Below, one piece after another: positions 1 through 7,417 of a stretch of 64,000 nucleotides of DNA. The notes under the pieces are model-generated. The model was not told where the DNA came from, ran no database searches, and saw only the letters and a program-made list of their open reading frames with translations. Source of the stretch: Dickeya lacustris (GTDB lineage Bacteria; Pseudomonadota; Gammaproteobacteria; Enterobacterales; Enterobacteriaceae); contig NZ_CP114280.1 in assembly GCF_029635795.1 (NCBI RefSeq), positions 3,286,001 through 3,350,000 on the forward strand. Reading direction: 5' to 3'. The stretch's first letter is position 1. Each line of letters begins with the position of its first letter. A program made the translations under genes and the position numbers.

Positions 1-1
1 T

Positions 2-1045
2 TACCCGATTGACCTTATCGGTTTACTGGCGCTTTCAGAGCTGGCTGGCGATGAAAGTTTGCGGGAGCGCGCGCGTACCGTTATCGACAGAATCGTGCTG
101 ATGACCGCCTGGGTACACCAAAACGGTGTGGCCGTCGGCACCATGGGGCGGGCGTATGACAAAGAGCTGCGCTCAGGCATGCTGACCGAGCTGGCCGGTT
201 TCTGCGCGCTGCTCTGGGGCGAAGGCTGGATGCTCCCGCACTGCGCCGCCTTGCCGTTAATGTGCCTGAGCCAATATCAACCGCCGCAGGAAGCGCAAGC
301 CATCGCGCAGTGGCTCTCGCCGCAGGGCGCACAGGCGCGCTGGGTGCAGGGGCTTGATCGCAGCGCGAACGTCATTGCCTGGAAACAGCAGGATGTGGCG
401 TTCTCTTCGGTGTTTGATCACCATCCCGGCGAACCGGGGCACCAGCAGCACGTGCTGGATATCCGTCTGGGTCGCCATTATGCCGCCCGGTTGTGGGTCA
501 ATCACCCCGGTGAAGACCGCCCTGACGGGGTACACCGCCCGTCCTACTGGGCCGGAAATGGCCGCCTGCCGCAGGTGATGCAGCACCGTAACCGCGCCTG
601 GATGCTGTTTGATTTGCAGCATGATTTGCGCCGCTGGACGCACCTGTATTTGCCGCGTACCGCGCTTGATGAGGTGGTGGTTGAGGCGTGCTGGTGTTTT
701 GTGCGCGGCGGCAATGGCTATGCCGCGCTGCACAATCCCGCCGGATTACAGCTGCACACGCCGCAAGGCGGCCAACCGGACAGCGAATTGCGGGCGTTTG
801 GCGAGAGTAATGTCTGGTATATCGCCGTAGATAGCGGTGCAGGCAGCCTCGGCTTTGCTGAATTTATCGCGCGCTTTCGTCATCGTCAGGTACAGCAGTT
901 ACCCGACGGTAGCGTGCAGTTTGATGACCCCGATTATGGCCTGATGGCCTGGCAGCCGGAGGGCGGTTTTACCATCGACAGTCAGCCGTTCGTTTTTCCC
1001 GACACCGTATCGGTGATACCACAGCGTACTGAGGAGGTGCAGTAA
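2..1045 (+). CDS. Partial hypothetical protein of a sugar-degradation operon (5' end outside window)
   Basis: The reading frame is open from base 2 and the gene starts before the window, so only about 347 C-terminal residues are visible. The N-terminal visible part is helical and Trp-rich and the C-terminal part looks like beta-strands, a layout seen in heparinase II/III-like and other (alpha/alpha)-toroid plus beta-sandwich polysaccharide-active proteins. That family placement is an inference from composition only. The stop codon is one base before the start of the GH105-type hydrolase gene, so the two are almost certainly translated from one mRNA. Together with the ABC transporter downstream this points to cytoplasmic breakdown of an imported oligosaccharide. 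I do not recognise the exact family. Confidence 0.6.
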   Translation, partial: YPIDLIGLLALSELAGDESLRERARTVIDRIVLMTAWVHQNGVAVGTMGRAYDKELRSGMLTELAGFCALLWGEGWMLPHCAALPLMCLSQYQPPQEAQAIAQWLSPQGAQARWVQGLDRSANVIAWKQQDVAFSSVFDHHPGEPGHQQHVLDIRLGRHYAARLWVNHPGEDRPDGVHRPSYWAGNGRLPQVMQHRNRAWMLFDLQHDLRRWTHLYLPRTALDEVVVEACWCFVRGGNGYAALHNPAGLQLHTPQGGQPDSELRAFGESNVWYIAVDSGAGSLGFAEFIARFRHRQVQQLPDGSVQFDDPDYGLMAWQPEGGFTIDSQPFVFPDTVSVIPQRTEEVQ

Positions 1046-1046
1046 C

Positions 1047-2165
1047 ATGACCGAACACACGCCACAGGCTCTTGAGGGCGTTCCGCCGTTGACGCCGCAA
1101 AATATCGATACGCTGTTGGATAAGGTGGCGCTGGCATTTTGCCGCCTGAAAGCGATTGATAGTGTCACCGAAGAGGTGCCCGCCAGCGACACGCTGACTA
1201 TCCAGTTTGAAGAGTGGGACTGGGAGGTAGGCGTCGGGTTATATGGTTTCTGGAAACTGGCGCAACAGCGTGGCGATGGCGCGATGCTGGCGGCGCTGGC
1301 GCAGTGGTATGAACAAAAATTACAGGCCGGATTACCGCCCCGGCAAATCAACTCGACCGCACCGATGCTGGTGCTGGCGCTATTGTGCCGTGATGACCCT
1401 CGCCCGCACTGGTTACAGGCGGTCGAAGAGTGGGCCGACTGGCTGCTGCATTCGTTGCCGAAAACCGAAGACGGCGGTTTTCAACACACGGTGAAAGAGC
1501 GCCCGAATACCGGGCAACTGTGGGATGACACGCTGTTTATGGCCGGGCTGTTTCTCGTCGTCAGCGCCGGGGTGCTCAACCGTCAGGCGTTGCAGGATGA
1601 AGCGGAATACCAGTTATTGACGCACGCGCGTTATCTGGCCGATGCCCCCAGCGGGCTGTGGTATCACGGCTGGACGTTTCTTGGCCGTCACCATTATGCC
1701 GGAGCGTTCTGGGGGCGGGGCAATGCCTGGGTCACGCTGGTGTTGCCGGAAATCTGCTGGCTGGCGCAAACCCCGCTCTCGCCGCCGGTTCAACGCACGC
1801 TGGAAGCCATCTTAACGCAGCAGACAAACGCACTGGCGGCCTGCCAGCATCACTCCGGGTTGTGGCACACGCTGCTCAATGACCCGGACTCACCGCTGGA
1901 AACGTCGGCCAGCGCCGGGTTCATCGCCGGAATTCTGAATGCCCGCAGGCTCGGTATGCTGGCGGATTTCCCCGCAGAGGTGCTGGAGAAAGGCCTGGCG
2001 GCGGTGGTGGCGCAAATTGACCCGCAAGGCGTGGTGCAAGGCGTGTCTGATGGCACGGCGATGGGTCATGACCTGCAATTTTATCACGACATTCCCAATG
2101 TGGCGGTGCCCTATGGCCAGGCACTGGTCATGCTGATGCTGCTGGCGCAGCGACATTCTGTGTGA
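1047..2165 (+). CDS. GH105-family unsaturated glycuronyl (rhamnogalacturonyl) hydrolase
   Basis: A 372-residue protein of the usual length for GH88/GH105 enzymes of the YteR/RhiN type. These remove the unsaturated uronic acid left at the non-reducing end of oligosaccharides by polysaccharide lyases. Family-like motifs visible are WDWEVG near residue 54, [10 protein letters not shown] near 155 (containing the Asp expected to be catalytic), FWGRGNAW near 220 and ETSASAGF near 280. There is no signal peptide, so the enzyme should act in the cytoplasm on imported oligomers. The ATG follows a GAGGTG ribosome-binding site inside the end of the preceding gene. It lies directly upstream of an ABC importer, consistent with a pectin or rhamnogalacturonan fragment pathway typical of soft-rot bacteria. 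The precise substrate cannot be read from sequence. Confidence 0.8.
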   Translation: MTEHTPQALEGVPPLTPQNIDTLLDKVALAFCRLKAIDSVTEEVPASDTLTIQFEEWDWEVGVGLYGFWKLAQQRGDGAMLAALAQWYEQKLQAGLPPRQINSTAPMLVLALLCRDDPRPHWLQAVEEWADWLLHSLPKTEDGGFQHTVKERPNTGQLWDDTLFMAGLFLVVSAGVLNRQALQDEAEYQLLTHARYLADAPSGLWYHGWTFLGRHHYAGAFWGRGNAWVTLVLPEICWLAQTPLSPPVQRTLEAILTQQTNALAACQHHSGLWHTLLNDPDSPLETSASAGFIAGILNARRLGMLADFPAEVLEKGLAAVVAQIDPQGVVQGVSDGTAMGHDLQFYHDIPNVAVPYGQALVMLMLLAQRHSV

Positions 2166-2175
2166 GGACGCGGTA

Positions 2176-3276
2176 ATGGCAAGTCTGGAACTGAAAAACA
2201 TCCATAAGAGTTATGGCGCAGTGCCTGTGATTAAAGGGGTGAACCTGAGTATCCGCGACGGTGAGTTTATCGTGTTTGTCGGGCCGTCAGGTTGTGGTAA
2301 ATCGACGATGCTGCGCATGATTGCCGGGCTTGAATCTATCACCGAGGGCGAGCTGTGGATTGGCGATCGTAACGTTAATGCGCTGGGCCCGGCGGAGCGC
2401 AAGATAGCGATGGTGTTTCAGTCCTATGCGCTCTATCCGCATTTATCGGTGCGTAAAAACCTGGCTTTCGGGCTGGAAAACCTGCATTTCCCCAAAGACG
2501 AGATAGCGCGGCGCATTGAGCAGGCCGCCCGCATGCTGGGGCTGGAGCCTTATCTGGAGCGTAAACCGCGTGCTTTGTCGGGCGGTCAGCAGCAGCGCGT
2601 GGCCATTGGCCGGGCGATTGTCCGTGACCCGGATCTGTTCTTGTTTGACGAGCCGTTATCTAACCTCGATGCCAAACTGCGCGTGCAAACCCGAGGCGAG
2701 TTGACCCGGCTGCATCAAAAACTGCGCACCACCATGATTTACGTCACCCACGATCAGGTGGAAGCGATGACGATGGCGCAGCGTATCGTGGTGTTTAATG
2801 GCGGGCGTATCGAACAGGTCGGCACGCCATTGGAGCTGTTTAACCGGCCTTGTAATAAATTTGTCGCCGGGTTTATCGGTTCGCCGCGCATGAATATCTT
2901 CCCGGTGACGCTTGGCAACTGCACGGCGGATGGCGTCGAGGTGCAGTGTCCGTCGGGCATGGTGTTAACGCTGCCGTTTCGCGGCGAAGCCGGAAAATGC
3001 GTGGAGCTCGGTATCCGCCCGTCGCATTGCCAGTTGGTTGGCGATCAGGAGGGCGGCATTTCACTGTGCATTGACCGCTGTGAAATGATGGGGCATGAAA
3101 CCTTTATCTACGGACGCTGCGCCGGAATGGACAATGAACTGATCGTGCATTTGCCAGGCCACCATGAGTTTCGCAGCGGCGAGCTGGTTTTTGTGCGCTT
3201 CCCTGAGGCCAGCTGCCACCTGTTTGATGCCGATAGCGGTGAGACACTGACTCGCCTGACTGACCCACAAGCCTGA
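2176..3276 (+). CDS. Sugar ABC transporter ATP-binding protein (MalK/UgpC type)
   Basis: A 366-residue ATPase of the CUT1 (MalK/UgpC/MsmX) type. All nucleotide-binding motifs are intact: Walker [10 protein letters not shown] near residue 37, Q-loop [11 protein letters not shown], signature LSGGQQQR, Walker [15 protein letters not shown] and the switch histidine in [11 protein letters not shown]. The C-terminal 130 residues form the regulatory TOBE/OB domain of this subfamily. It presumably energises the two permeases encoded immediately downstream. The start ATG lies ten bases after the hydrolase stop codon with a GAGGACGCGG leader. The family is certain; the transported sugar is inferred from the neighbouring GH105 gene. 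Confidence 0.93.
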   Translation: MASLELKNIHKSYGAVPVIKGVNLSIRDGEFIVFVGPSGCGKSTMLRMIAGLESITEGELWIGDRNVNALGPAERKIAMVFQSYALYPHLSVRKNLAFGLENLHFPKDEIARRIEQAARMLGLEPYLERKPRALSGGQQQRVAIGRAIVRDPDLFLFDEPLSNLDAKLRVQTRGELTRLHQKLRTTMIYVTHDQVEAMTMAQRIVVFNGGRIEQVGTPLELFNRPCNKFVAGFIGSPRMNIFPVTLGNCTADGVEVQCPSGMVLTLPFRGEAGKCVELGIRPSHCQLVGDQEGGISLCIDRCEMMGHETFIYGRCAGMDNELIVHLPGHHEFRSGELVFVRFPEASCHLFDADSGETLTRLTDPQA

Positions 3277-3291
3277 TAACCGGAGAGCGCC

Positions 3292-4293
3292 ATGAAGCAA
3301 AATCCTTTGTTCCAGCCCGGTGCATCGCTGGTGGATACCTTGGTCACGCCAGTGGAGAAATCGGTCAATTTGCTGCAAAAATTCGGTGGGCGGCGGGTGA
3401 TGCCGTGGTTTTTTATCGCCCCGAACATGCTGCTGTTTGCCGTGTTTGTGTTTATTCCGATTCTGCTGGCGGTGTGTTACGCCTTTACCGGCGGCACCAA
3501 CATCCTGCTGTGGGATCGCCCGTTTATCGGGTTGCAGAATTTTACCACCTTACTCAGTTGCGAACGTTACACCGAACCGGCTTCCTGCGAGCAGGACTTG
3601 TTCTGGACGGGGATTTACAACACCGTGTCCTTCACCTTCTTCAACGTGGTGTGTACGCTCGGCGTGGCGTTGGTGACGGCGCTGATCCTCAATCGCAAAA
3701 TCATGGCCAGAGGGTTCTTTCGCGCCATCTTTTTCTATCCGGTACTGCTCTCACCGGTGGTGGTGGGGCTGGTGTGGCAGTGGTTTCTTAACCGCAATGG
3801 CCTGCTTAACCTGGTGTTGTCATCACTGGGGGGCCAACCTATCACGTTCTTGCTGGAGCCGTCGCTGGCGCGCTTTTGGGTGGTATTTGTCTCGGTGTGG
3901 TTTCACGTTGGCTTTTATACCCTGATTCTGCTGGCCGGGTTACAGGCTATCCCAAGCGATATTTATGAAGCGGCGGCGGTGGACGGCACCTCGCGCTGGC
4001 GCGGTTTTTATCGCCTGACGCTGCCGTTACTGGCGCCCAATATTCTGGTGGTGGTGATTCTGCTGACCATCAACAGCGTGCAGATTTTCGATGAAGCCTG
4101 GGTGCTGACCAACGGCGGCGGGCCGGGCACCGCCAACAACTTTATTGTGCAGTATATCTATCAGACGGCGTTTTCCTCCAATGCCTCGCTGTATGGGCTG
4201 GCATCGGCAGCGTCGGTGCTGATGGGGCTGGTGTTAATGATCCTCACGGCATTGCAGTTCTTGCTTACCCGCCGTCTGGAAGGCAAAAAATAA
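3292..4293 (+). CDS. Sugar ABC transporter permease (MalF-like)
   Basis: A 333-residue inner-membrane protein of the binding-protein-dependent transport family (CUT1 group, MalF/UgpA type). About six hydrophobic segments are visible, preceded by a roughly 40-residue cytoplasmic N-terminus ending in RRVMPWFF. The EAA loop that contacts the ATPase is recognisable as YEAAAVDGTSRWRGFYRLTLP. A Cys-containing periplasmic loop (around SCERYTEPASCEQD) may be disulphide-bonded. It is separated from the ATPase gene by 15 bases with a GGAGAGC ribosome-binding site. It should pair with the following MalG-like protein to form the membrane channel. Confidence 0.92.
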   Translation: MKQNPLFQPGASLVDTLVTPVEKSVNLLQKFGGRRVMPWFFIAPNMLLFAVFVFIPILLAVCYAFTGGTNILLWDRPFIGLQNFTTLLSCERYTEPASCEQDLFWTGIYNTVSFTFFNVVCTLGVALVTALILNRKIMARGFFRAIFFYPVLLSPVVVGLVWQWFLNRNGLLNLVLSSLGGQPITFLLEPSLARFWVVFVSVWFHVGFYTLILLAGLQAIPSDIYEAAAVDGTSRWRGFYRLTLPLLAPNILVVVILLTINSVQIFDEAWVLTNGGGPGTANNFIVQYIYQTAFSSNASLYGLASAASVLMGLVLMILTALQFLLTRRLEGKK

Positions 4294-4308
4294 CCGGGAG
4301 TCGGCATC

Positions 4309-5358
4309 ATGAAGATCATTGCATTTCTTACCCGTACCCGCTATCCAGGGCGGATTCATGTCACCGATATTTTAAGCTGGGTGTGGCTGGTCATCGGCAC
4401 ATTGCTGGTGCTGATACCGGTGATGTGGGCGGCGATGTCATCGCTGAAAACCCCATCGGAAATCAACCGCTTTCCGCCCAGTTTTCTGCCGGAGGCGGCC
4501 AGCACGGTGACGTTGCCTGAGTACCCCAAACCGCTGGAGCTGTGGCAGGCGAAACTTGAAGATGGCAGTGACAAAACGCTGGCGATGGTGCGGCGTATCG
4601 GCCTGCTGGCGCAAATGGTTGACCCGAAAGCACCGCAAGAGGTGATTCGGGTGCCGGTGCAAAACCTGACGCCGCAGAAAACCCTGCATCTGGAAACGGA
4701 TAACTACGCCACGCCGCTGGCGAAATTTCACTTCGCGACCTATCTGAAAAACACCGTATTCGTCACGGTGATGGCGACTTTGCTGACGCTGCTATTGAGC
4801 TCGATGGCGGCATTTGCGCTGGCGAAATATGAGTTTCGCGGGCGCGGCACGGTGCTGACGCTGTTTTTGTCTACCATGATGATCCCCCTGTCGGTGGTGA
4901 TGGTGCCGACGTTTTTGGTGGTCATTGGCCTGCATATGGGCGATAACCTGTGGGGGGTGATTATCCCGACTATTGCCACGCCGACCGGGGTGTTCCTGCT
5001 GCGCCAATACATGCTGACCATTCCTGACGAACTGATTGAAGCTGCGCGCATTGACGCGGCCAGCGAGTTTCGGATTTACTGGAAAATCATTCTGCCGCTC
5101 ACCGCGCCTGCGCTGGCGGTGTTGGCGATTTTCTCGGTTATCTGGCGCTGGAATGACTTCCTGTGGCCGTTAATCGTGCTGTCCAGCCAGGATAATTTTA
5201 CGTTGCAAATCGGTCTTAATGCGTTTCAGGGGCAGTTCTCGGTGCAGTGGCACTACATTCTGGCGATGACCATGCTCTCGCTTTTACCGGTGACGGCGGT
5301 GTTTGTGTTCCTGCAAAAATATATCACCACCGGCATTGCCAATACGGGAATGAAATAG
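4309..5358 (+). CDS. Sugar ABC transporter permease (MalG-like) with enlarged periplasmic loop
   Basis: A 349-residue permease of the MalG type, second subunit of the importer. The EAA motif is visible as LIEAARIDAASEFRIYWKI and the C-terminus ends in a GIANTGMK-like tail typical of the family. Most CUT1 MalG-like permeases are about 280 residues; here roughly 80 extra residues lie between the first and second membrane helices (about residues 48-140, from SLKTPSEINRF to ATYLKNT). They should form a periplasmic domain. The stop codon abuts the start of the LacI-family gene, so the operon continues. The family assignment is secure and the role of the extra loop is unknown. Confidence 0.92.
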   Translation: MKIIAFLTRTRYPGRIHVTDILSWVWLVIGTLLVLIPVMWAAMSSLKTPSEINRFPPSFLPEAASTVTLPEYPKPLELWQAKLEDGSDKTLAMVRRIGLLAQMVDPKAPQEVIRVPVQNLTPQKTLHLETDNYATPLAKFHFATYLKNTVFVTVMATLLTLLLSSMAAFALAKYEFRGRGTVLTLFLSTMMIPLSVVMVPTFLVVIGLHMGDNLWGVIIPTIATPTGVFLLRQYMLTIPDELIEAARIDAASEFRIYWKIILPLTAPALAVLAIFSVIWRWNDFLWPLIVLSSQDNFTLQIGLNAFQGQFSVQWHYILAMTMLSLLPVTAVFVFLQKYITTGIANTGMK

Positions 5359-6417
5359 ATGGCGACACTCAAGGAGATTGCCGAACGCGCGGGCGTGTCT
5401 ATCAGCACGGTGTCGCGGGTGTTGAGCGGCAGCGCGCCCATCAGCGCCAAAGTGCGCCAGCAGGTGATGTCGATTGCCGCCGAGCAAGGCTATCCGCTTC
5501 ATAAAGCCGCTAAAATCGCCGAAACCCCCGATCCGCTGCGCCATATTATGCTGGCGACACCGCGTAACCTGATGCTGGAAAGCGAGCTGAATCTGGTTTC
5601 GCTGACGTTGATTAACCGGCTAAAAGCCCTGTGCCAGCAGCGCAATATCCAGCTCAGTCCGTTTGTCGGCGAGCCGGATAGCATTAACGAGCAGCAGTTG
5701 CTGGAGGCGCTGCACGCCGATAAAGCCAACGGTATTCTGATCGTCAACGACGACCACCCGACGTTGCTCAATGCGGTGGCGGAAAGCGGTGTACCGGCGG
5801 TGTTAATTAACGGCGAAGACCCCACCATGCGCCTTAACACGGTGATGCCAGCCAATCACTACTCGGCCACCGCCGCCGTGCGCTACCTGATAGCGCAGGG
5901 GCACCGGCGCATTCTGCACCTCACCTGGCCGTCACGTCAGACCATCCGTGAGCGCGAGCGCGGCTATCGTGATGCGTTGGCCGAGGCCGGTATCGCCGTT
6001 GATGAGCGCCTGATTCTGTCGCTGCCGGATTTTCAGCCGCTGACCGCGCGCGATGCGCTGCGCCACTGGCTGGCTGCGCATCCTGATAGGCTGGGGGTGA
6101 CGGCCATCTTCTGCGCAGCCGATAATCAGGCCATCGGCGTGACGGATGCGCTCAATCACCACGGCTTGCGCGTACCGCAAGACATGTCGGTGATGGGCAT
6201 GGATGACATCCTGCCGCTCGACATGCTGCCGCTGTCGCTCACCACCGTCCATTTGCCGTTTGAGGAGATGGCGCGCGCCGCACTCCAGTTACTGACGCAA
6301 CAATTGCTACCGGCGCAGGCGCTCGGTATTGCCCAGCGGATTGAATTGGCCGGGCATCTGGTGGTGCGTGAATCGGTGCTGGCAACACCGGCTGGCGCAT
6401 CCGTCGGCGTGTCTTAG
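5359..6417 (+). CDS. LacI/GalR-family transcriptional regulator
   Basis: A 352-residue regulator. The N-terminal helix-turn-helix is canonical (TLKEIAERAGVSISTVSRVL at residues 3-22) and is followed by a periplasmic-binding-protein-like effector domain of normal length. The ATG directly follows the permease stop codon (TAGATG), so it is translationally coupled to the transport genes and is probably the local regulator of the sugar operon, responding to a transported or processed oligosaccharide. No operator can be assigned, because the operon promoter lies upstream of the window. It is the last gene of the operon. Confidence 0.92.
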   Translation: MATLKEIAERAGVSISTVSRVLSGSAPISAKVRQQVMSIAAEQGYPLHKAAKIAETPDPLRHIMLATPRNLMLESELNLVSLTLINRLKALCQQRNIQLSPFVGEPDSINEQQLLEALHADKANGILIVNDDHPTLLNAVAESGVPAVLINGEDPTMRLNTVMPANHYSATAAVRYLIAQGHRRILHLTWPSRQTIRERERGYRDALAEAGIAVDERLILSLPDFQPLTARDALRHWLAAHPDRLGVTAIFCAADNQAIGVTDALNHHGLRVPQDMSVMGMDDILPLDMLPLSLTTVHLPFEEMARAALQLLTQQLLPAQALGIAQRIELAGHLVVRESVLATPAGASVGVS

Positions 6418-6591
6418 GGCGACGACAGGGCGTTTGCGAGCGCCTCGTGAGTGCGCGGTTTGACCGGCTGGCGGCCTGCCAGCCAGCCTGAATTAGCCCG
6501 ATAGTCACTCAGTGCAATTATTCCTGTGGGATGGAACTGGCCGCAACGTGGCGGACACTTAACGTTGTCATGTCCATTACACAGGAAAGCG
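6418..6591. other. Intergenic region upstream of the candidate effector gene
   Basis: A 174-base spacer between the sugar operon and the 257-aa gene. An ACAGGAAAGCG ribosome-binding site lies directly before the chosen ATG. No convincing terminator or -35/-10 pair was identified. Confidence 0.4.
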
Positions 6592-7365
6592 ATGATGTTC
6601 ATTCGTTCTGCCGCCTCCCCGCACGCCGGGGCGTCGTCTGCGGCGTCTGCCGCTGAGGTCATTCGCGCCTCGGCGTTGTCAAAAGACGCGCTGGCGCATA
6701 CTCAGGCCTTTAAACAACACCCGCAGCGTTATCTTGAGCATCACTTGCTGGATATTTCCGGGGTGATGCGTGCGAATGATAAAACCGGCACGCCGATGCA
6801 GCTCAACGAGAGCCCGAAAAAGGGGTACTTTGCGCTGATTCCCGATGCGATGGATAAAAATAAAGTCAGCCTCAAGCCCGTCACCGTGGCAAGTACCCGA
6901 GAGGCGGAGCAGGCGATTTACGCCCATTGGATCCCGTTTAAAAGCGGCGATGTTCTGCCGGGCTATACCGATATACCGAAGAACCCGCGCCTGGCCGCCG
7001 CACATGACAACGCGGTCTTTGCCTTCACGCCTGGGATGAATGGCTGTTCGCTGGAGGTGAGAGAGCACCCGGAGCGTAGCGATTATTATCGCGTCTTTCA
7101 TAACCAGCACCCCACCAGACAAAAACAGAGCGACCTGATTCATGAGCATGCCGGTAGCCGGGTGGATGCATTTAGCGAGAAAGAGTATTTCCAGCCCCAC
7201 AGTGTGGCGTTGATGCCGGTTTCAGCCAATGTGATGCACTTCAATCCACATCAGAGCGGCTGGGAGTTTATCGGCCAGCCGCAGGGGATTAACCCGCATA
7301 ATAATACGGTGCAGCCAATGCCGCAGGGGAAGGTCGTGTCACGGCCATTGGCTGCCTCAGGCTGA
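6592..7365 (+). CDS. Orphan 257-aa protein next to CIS locus; candidate Cys-His (deamidase-like) effector
   Basis: I do not recognise the family. The start at 6592 is preferred over the upstream in-frame ATG at 6526 because ACAGGAAAGCG precedes it. The first 30 residues are rich in Ala and Ser, with no signal peptide or membrane segment, which resembles export or packaging leaders of effectors. The middle contains GMNGCSLEV with Cys152, followed 18 residues later by His170 in YYRVFHNQH. A Cys at the start of a strand followed after 15-20 residues by a strand with His is the arrangement of CNF- and BLF1-like deamidases; whether this protein shares that fold is inference. It is convergent with the contractile injection system operon, ending about 50 bases from it, so it is a reasonable cargo candidate. 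Alternatives are a protein unrelated to the CIS or a type III effector. Confidence 0.55.
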   Translation: MMFIRSAASPHAGASSAASAAEVIRASALSKDALAHTQAFKQHPQRYLEHHLLDISGVMRANDKTGTPMQLNESPKKGYFALIPDAMDKNKVSLKPVTVASTREAEQAIYAHWIPFKSGDVLPGYTDIPKNPRLAAAHDNAVFAFTPGMNGCSLEVREHPERSDYYRVFHNQHPTRQKQSDLIHEHAGSRVDAFSEKEYFQPHSVALMPVSANVMHFNPHQSGWEFIGQPQGINPHNNTVQPMPQGKVVSRPLAASG

Positions 7366-7417
7366 TTGGTCTGGGCGGATATCGCGCCAGGCATATCAGC
7401 CGTACCAGCCGCATCGC

